This document shows positions 6,048 through 9,613 of a stretch of DNA of 9,613 nt, in pieces. A program made the translations under genes and the position numbers. The number at the start of each line of letters is the position of its first letter. Within the stretch, counting starts at the first letter, position 1. The notes under the pieces are model-generated. The model had not been told where the DNA came from. It worked only from the letters and a program-made list of their open reading frames with translations, and did no database searches. The stretch is taken from contig CARQVR010000057.1 in assembly GCA_949051815.1 (NCBI GenBank), positions 12,527 through 22,139 on the forward strand. The letters run 5' to 3'. Source of the stretch: an uncultured Lachnospiraceae bacterium. GTDB taxonomy: Bacteria; Bacillota; Clostridia; Lachnospirales; Lachnospiraceae.

Positions 6048-7532
6048 ATGAAAGAAGTATTTGATTTGTCCAGGTTTGATTCTTATAAAGAAGATAATCG
6101 CAGGGAAGTAAAGAAAGCAGAAGGAGGGCTGCCCAACAGTTTATGGGATACTTATTCTTCTTTTGCAAATTGTTATGGAGGCGTTATCATTCTTGGTGTG
6201 AAAGAAGACAGAGAAGGGAAATGGCATACAACCGGATTAAAAAATGCTTCAAAATTGAAAAAAGATTTTTGGGATACCCTTAATAACCGCAAAAAGGTCA
6301 GTATCAATCTTTTGAAAGATGATGATGTAGAAACGTTTTTGATGGAAGACACAGGTGACGTGATCATGGTCATATGGGTGCCTGCTGCAAAACGTGAACA
6401 GAAGCCGGTGTTTATCAACGATGATCTGTTTGGCGGAACTTTTCGGAGAAACTGGGAAGGAGATTATCACTGCACGCGGTTACAGGTTAAAACAATGTTG
6501 CGTGATCAGGCGGAAGAAACCATGGATATGGAGGTGCTTGAGGAAGCCGAAATAGAGGATTTGAATATAGACTCTGTTCATGGCTATCGCAATAGCCATA
6601 AATCTTTTAAACCGGGACATCCGTTTGAAAGGCTGGATGATAATGAGTATCTTAGAGTTATCGGAGCAGCAGGTGTTTCCAAAGAAGATAAAAGGCTGCA
6701 TCCGACGGCGGCTGGAATGCTGATGTTTGGAAATGAGTATGATATTGTAAGATATTTTCCGGAGTATTTTCTGGATTATAGAGAAAATCCGGATACCGTG
6801 ATCAGATGGACAGACCGGATTCAATCTTCATCGGGTGAATGGTCGGGGAATTTATTTGACTTTTACTTTCGTGTATATAACAGGATCATCAAAGACATCA
6901 AAGTGCCTTTTAAAATGAAGGGAGGATTTCGGATCGATGATACGCCGGTGCACAGGGCATTGAGAGAGGCGTTGGCGAATTGCATTATCAACACGGATTT
7001 TTATGGAAAATATGGTGTTATCATATTGAAAGAGAGCGATAAACTTATATTGGAAAACCCGGGCTATATCAGGCTGGGCAAGGAACAGATGCGTCTTGGT
7101 GGCAGATCGGATCCCAGAAATAAAAGCCTGATGAAAATGTTTAATATGATAGATATTGGTGAACATGCGGGAAGCGGTGTGCCAAATATTTTTAATGTAT
7201 GGGAGGAGGAAGGCTGGGAGGAACCGATCATAGAAGAAAGTTTTGAGCCTGACAGGACTTCATTGACTTTAAAATTTATCGAGAAACAAGCGATAAAAAC
7301 AAGCGATAAAAAACAAGCGATAAAAACAAGCGATAAAAAACAAGCGATAAAAACAGGCAAAAATATGGAAAAGATCAGGCTGTATCTACAAAAACACGAA
7401 ACAGCAAGAACAAGCGATATTGCGCAGTTTCTGGAGTTGAGTACAGCCAGAACGAGAGCGCTGCTTTCTGAAATGGAAGATGTCGAAGCAGTGGGAACAA
7501 ACAGGACGAGGGTGTATCGCCTGCGCCGGTAA
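6048..7532 (+). CDS. AlbA_2 (Schlafen-like) / HATPase / winged-helix putative regulator
   Basis: A 494-residue three-part protein. Residues about 15-150 form an AlbA_2 (Schlafen AlbA_2, formerly AAA_4) domain: EVKKAEGGLP, then SSFANCYGGVIILGV. Residues about 300-400 look like the HATPase_c_4 region of RecG-like transcriptional regulators: HRALREALANCIINTDFYG (302-320), LILENPG (333-339), and GEHAGSGVPNIF (371-382). Residues 412-436 are a basic linker of the unit KQAIKTSDK, and 440-494 a winged helix-turn-helix (TSDIAQFLELSTARTRALLS). Such proteins are annotated as ATP-binding transcriptional regulators; real targets are mostly unknown. GAGAGG (6037-6042) 5 nt before ATG 6048 supports the start. 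It is AT-rich relative to the arg genes, suggesting separate origin. It follows the GNAT gene at 9 bp. Possible roles range from operon regulation to defence; neither can be shown here. Confidence 0.88.
   Translation: MKEVFDLSRFDSYKEDNRREVKKAEGGLPNSLWDTYSSFANCYGGVIILGVKEDREGKWHTTGLKNASKLKKDFWDTLNNRKKVSINLLKDDDVETFLMEDTGDVIMVIWVPAAKREQKPVFINDDLFGGTFRRNWEGDYHCTRLQVKTMLRDQAEETMDMEVLEEAEIEDLNIDSVHGYRNSHKSFKPGHPFERLDDNEYLRVIGAAGVSKEDKRLHPTAAGMLMFGNEYDIVRYFPEYFLDYRENPDTVIRWTDRIQSSSGEWSGNLFDFYFRVYNRIIKDIKVPFKMKGGFRIDDTPVHRALREALANCIINTDFYGKYGVIILKESDKLILENPGYIRLGKEQMRLGGRSDPRNKSLMKMFNMIDIGEHAGSGVPNIFNVWEEEGWEEPIIEESFEPDRTSLTLKFIEKQAIKTSDKKQAIKTSDKKQAIKTGKNMEKIRLYLQKHETARTSDIAQFLELSTARTRALLSEMEDVEAVGTNRTRVYRLRR
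7284..7359 (+). repeat. Tandem 13/14-nt repeat inside the AlbA_2 gene
   Basis: The word CAAGCGAT recurs at 7287, 7300, 7314, 7327 and 7341, with a decayed sixth copy (CAGGCA) at 7354. Steps alternate 13, 14, 13, 14, 13 nt. Two steps make a 27-nt coding unit, KQAIKTSDK, so the same DNA word is read in two frames, as QAI then as TSD. Loss or gain of one 27-nt pair keeps the frame; a single 13 or 14-nt change breaks it and would remove the winged-helix domain. Confidence 0.9.
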
Positions 7533-7580
7533 GGGGTATAGATAAAGGCTTACGGTAAATGAACAGATGATGCAGGTGGT

Positions 7581-7610
7581 TTGCAGGTTAACTGTGTATG
7601 CCGATATAGA
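7581..7610 (+). promoter_or_regulatory. Possible promoter of the coiled-coil gene
   Basis: TTGCAG (7581-7586) and TATAGA (7605-7610) lie 18 bp apart, 44 bp before the proposed ATG. Plausible but not strong; read-through from the preceding gene is an alternative, since no terminator is visible at 7533-7580. Confidence 0.28.
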
Positions 7611-7653
7611 AGGTAGAGAACGTTGTGAGGCAGACTGCATGGAGGGGTTAAAA

Positions 7654-8265
7654 ATGAGGACAATGAAGATCAAAGAGGCAAGGCAGGCATACACGGCGCA
7701 GCTGGAGGTGCTGCGGAACAGGCAGAGGAAGCTGCTGAAAGCAAGGGAGGAAAACGACGCACAATTCAAATACAGCTCGCAGGAGGAAGTGTGGAACGGC
7801 GGTTCCGGGGTAGTGCTCGAATTGTCGGAGGAATATCGTAAGCGTTCCCAGGAACTGCAGGAGCAGATCGACAAGGTGAAGGAACAGATTGAGGAGCATA
7901 TAAAGCTGCGGGATCAGGTGATTCAGCTGGAGACCGGTATTGCCAATGCTGAGTCGGCGAAACAGCAGGGAGAGGCCATGAAAGAGTACGGGGAAGAGGT
8001 AGCCAAATGTCTGGAAATTGCCAGAAGGATCGCCAATGGTGACAAGGTGCCCGCTTCGGATGAAAAGAAGCTGATGGACTTCAATATGGAAATCTATCAA
8101 ACGGCCAAACAGATGGCCGCGATGAACATGGATAAGAAGCACAAAGAGTATGAATCGCTGTGGGAGGAAGAAGAGGACGGGAAGGAGGAGCAGACGGATC
8201 CCCTTGAGACGGCCGGGGAGACGGAAGTTACTGTGGAGATTCCCGATATTGAACCGGAAGGCTGA
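7654..8265 (+). CDS. Coiled-coil protein of unknown function
   Basis: I cannot name a family. The 203-residue protein is soluble, with no signal peptide or membrane segment. It starts MRTMKIKEARQAYTAQL. Residues about 55-105 form a long charged coiled coil (ELSEEYRKRSQELQEQIDKV onward). A second helical block (about 101-170) contains ESAKQQGEAMKEYGEEVAKC and ARRIANGDKVPASDEKKLM, and the tail 171-203 is very acidic. The block GEAMKEYGEEVAKCLEIARR looks like a conserved Lachnospiraceae hypothetical protein from memory, which is weak evidence. ATG 7654 is chosen because GGAGGGG (7641-7647) lies 6 nt upstream; the longer in-frame start at 7567 has no such site. It lies between the AlbA_2 gene (121 bp) and argJ (122 bp). 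An assembly or scaffold role would fit but is not shown. Confidence 0.75.
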   Translation: MRTMKIKEARQAYTAQLEVLRNRQRKLLKAREENDAQFKYSSQEEVWNGGSGVVLELSEEYRKRSQELQEQIDKVKEQIEEHIKLRDQVIQLETGIANAESAKQQGEAMKEYGEEVAKCLEIARRIANGDKVPASDEKKLMDFNMEIYQTAKQMAAMNMDKKHKEYESLWEEEEDGKEEQTDPLETAGETEVTVEIPDIEPEG

Positions 8266-8274
8266 AAATCGGTC

Positions 8275-8303
8275 TTTCCAACCGGAGCGAAATGTATTAG
8301 AAT
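8275..8303 (+). promoter_or_regulatory. Candidate argJ promoter
   Basis: TTTCCA (8275-8280) and TAGAAT (8298-8303) are 17 bp apart, just after the coiled-coil gene stop and 84 bp before the argJ ATG. The -10 matches five of six positions. No ATGCA word of the kind seen before argC lies beside it, so if real it may escape the arginine control proposed upstream. Confidence 0.33.
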
Positions 8304-8387
8304 AAGAAGCGGTGCGCGGCGGCAGTGTGAAAAAGAAAGACGGAGATGCAGACGAAACAGGTTAGAAAAGAAAGGGATTACAGGACG

Positions 8388-9611
8388 ATGAAGATAATAG
8401 AAGGCGGCGTTACTGCTGCGCAGGGGTTTGAGGCTGCAGGGATCGAGGCTGCGATCAAATATCAGAACAGAAAGGATATGGCGATGGTATACAGCCGGAC
8501 ACCCTGCAGGGCGGCGGGCGTTTTCACCAGCAATGTGGTGAAGGCAGCGCCGGTTTTGTGGGATAAGGAGATCGTGGAGAACGCTTCTTCGGTGCAGGCT
8601 GTGATCGTGAATTCCGGTATCGCCAACGCCTGCACCGGCAGGCAGGGATATGACTGCTGCAGACAGACGGCGGAGAAGACGGCGCAGCTTATGGGGATTT
8701 CCCCGGATGCGGTGCTGGTGGCCTCAACAGGCGTGATCGGGAATCAGATTCCGGTGGAGAAGCTGCTTGCAGGCGTGGAGAAGCTGGCAGCGGCCAGGGC
8801 TGCTACGAAAGAAGCGGGTACGCAGGCGGCGGAAGCCATCATGACTACGGATACGGTATCCAAGCAGGCGGCGGTGCAGGTTGAGCTGGGCGGCAGGACC
8901 GTGACGGTGGGCGGCATGTGCAAGGGCTCCGGTATGATTCATCCCAATATGTGCACCATGCTTGCCTTTGTGACCACGGATGCGGCTATCTCCAAAGAGC
9001 TTTTGCAGGAGGCGCTGCGGGAAGATGTGGAAGATACTTTTAATATGGTCTCTGTGGACGGAGATACTTCCACCAACGATACGCTTGTAGTACTGGCTAA
9101 CGGTCTGGCGGGCAATCCGGAGATCACCTGTAAGAATGAGGATTACGATAAGTTCCGGAAGGCGCTTAACTATATCAATACGACGCTGGCAAAGAAGATG
9201 GCGGGAGACGGCGAGGGGGCGACCGCGCTTTTTGAAGCGAAGGTGATCCATGCGGCCACCAGGGCGGAGGCGCGTATCTTAAGTAAGTCCGTGATCGGTT
9301 CAAGTCTGTGTAAGGCGGCTATATTCGGACATGATGCGAACTTTGGCAGATTTTTATGTGCGCTGGGATATTCGGGCGTACAGTTTGACCCGGAGAAGAT
9401 CGAGCTGTACTTCCAAAATGCGGAAAAGAGTATCCTGATCTACAGGGACGGGTCAGCGGTGGAATACAGCGAGGAGGAAGCTGCACAGGTGCTGGCTTCG
9501 CCGGAGGTTACGGTGCTGGTGGATATGCATATGGGTGATGCCGAGGCGACAGCCTGGGGGTGTGATCTGAGCTATGAGTATGTGAAGATCAATGCGGATT
9601 ACAGGAGTTGA
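8388..9611 (+). CDS. argJ: Glutamate N-acetyltransferase / amino-acid acetyltransferase (ornithine acetyltransferase)
   Basis: ArgJ moves acetyl from N-acetylornithine to glutamate, closing the cyclic arginine route; bifunctional members also use acetyl-CoA. The 407-residue precursor has family length. Oxyanion-hole residues lie in ASTGVIG (Thr114, Gly115). The self-cleavage site lies in KGSGMIHPNMCTML: Thr190 becomes the N-terminal nucleophile of the beta chain. The residue before it is Cys189 where Ala is usual. NFGRFLCALGYSG and the end NADYRS also fit ArgJ. I chose ATG 8388 because the protein then begins MKIIEGGVTAAQGFEAAGIE, the family start; the in-frame ATG 8346 adds 14 atypical residues. 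The ribosome site is modest (AAAGGGA 8371-8377 or AGGA 8382-8385). AGGAG (9603-9607) near its stop may serve a next gene, probably argB, outside the window. Confidence 0.97.
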   Translation: MKIIEGGVTAAQGFEAAGIEAAIKYQNRKDMAMVYSRTPCRAAGVFTSNVVKAAPVLWDKEIVENASSVQAVIVNSGIANACTGRQGYDCCRQTAEKTAQLMGISPDAVLVASTGVIGNQIPVEKLLAGVEKLAAARAATKEAGTQAAEAIMTTDTVSKQAAVQVELGGRTVTVGGMCKGSGMIHPNMCTMLAFVTTDAAISKELLQEALREDVEDTFNMVSVDGDTSTNDTLVVLANGLAGNPEITCKNEDYDKFRKALNYINTTLAKKMAGDGEGATALFEAKVIHAATRAEARILSKSVIGSSLCKAAIFGHDANFGRFLCALGYSGVQFDPEKIELYFQNAEKSILIYRDGSAVEYSEEEAAQVLASPEVTVLVDMHMGDAEATAWGCDLSYEYVKINADYRS

Positions 9612-9613
9612 TT

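Noticed and set aside
8267..8285. CGGT/ACCG mini-hairpin after the coiled-coil gene as a terminator
   Set aside because: Only four base pairs and no T-run; it overlaps the candidate argJ promoter.

Overview
The window looks like a chromosomal segment of a clostridial Firmicute, most likely a Lachnospiraceae relative. This is inferred from strong AGGAGG-like ribosome binding sites, TTGACA/TATAAT-like promoters, the ArgC and ArgJ sequence style, and a GC-moderate core carrying AT-rich accessory genes. No rRNA, tRNA, CRISPR array or intact mobile element was seen.

Layout. (1) Bases 1-1689 hold the C-terminal part of an FtsX-type ABC transporter permease of the antimicrobial-peptide exporter kind, cut by the window edge. 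(2) Bases 1690-2105 are a junction zone of gene debris: an IS630-like transposase scrap on the minus strand, the tail of a protein tyrosine phosphatase gene on the plus strand, a 13-bp inverted repeat and an unrecognised orphan reading frame. (3) Bases 2106-4811 are the arginine core: argG on the minus strand and argC on the plus strand, diverging from a 414-bp region. That region holds one good promoter per gene and at least eight ATGCA/ATGCG words that look like ArgR (ARG box) half-sites, spaced near whole helical turns. (4) Bases 4844-8265 hold four genes not obviously tied to arginine synthesis: a dCMP deaminase, a GNAT acetyltransferase, an AlbA_2/HATPase/winged-helix regulator-like protein and a coiled-coil protein of unknown function. 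A 217-bp spacer with ~62-bp imperfect tandem repeats sits after the deaminase gene. (5) Bases 8388-9611 are argJ, complete; the window ends 2 bases later, probably just before argB.

How the genes work together: ArgJ makes N-acetylglutamate by transacetylation, ArgC reduces N-acetylglutamyl phosphate, and ArgG condenses citrulline and aspartate late in the pathway. argB, argD, argF and argH are not in the window. The four-gene block splits argC from argJ, an order usually kept tight, and a weak candidate promoter precedes argJ. The AlbA_2 gene is visibly more AT-rich than its neighbours and carries a 13/14-nt tandem repeat, consistent with accessory origin.

No clearly new multi-gene system can be proven from the sequence alone. 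The best leads are the GNAT plus AlbA_2 pair with its repeat-bearing linker, the intergenic repeat family at 5330-5490, and the phased ARG-box array.
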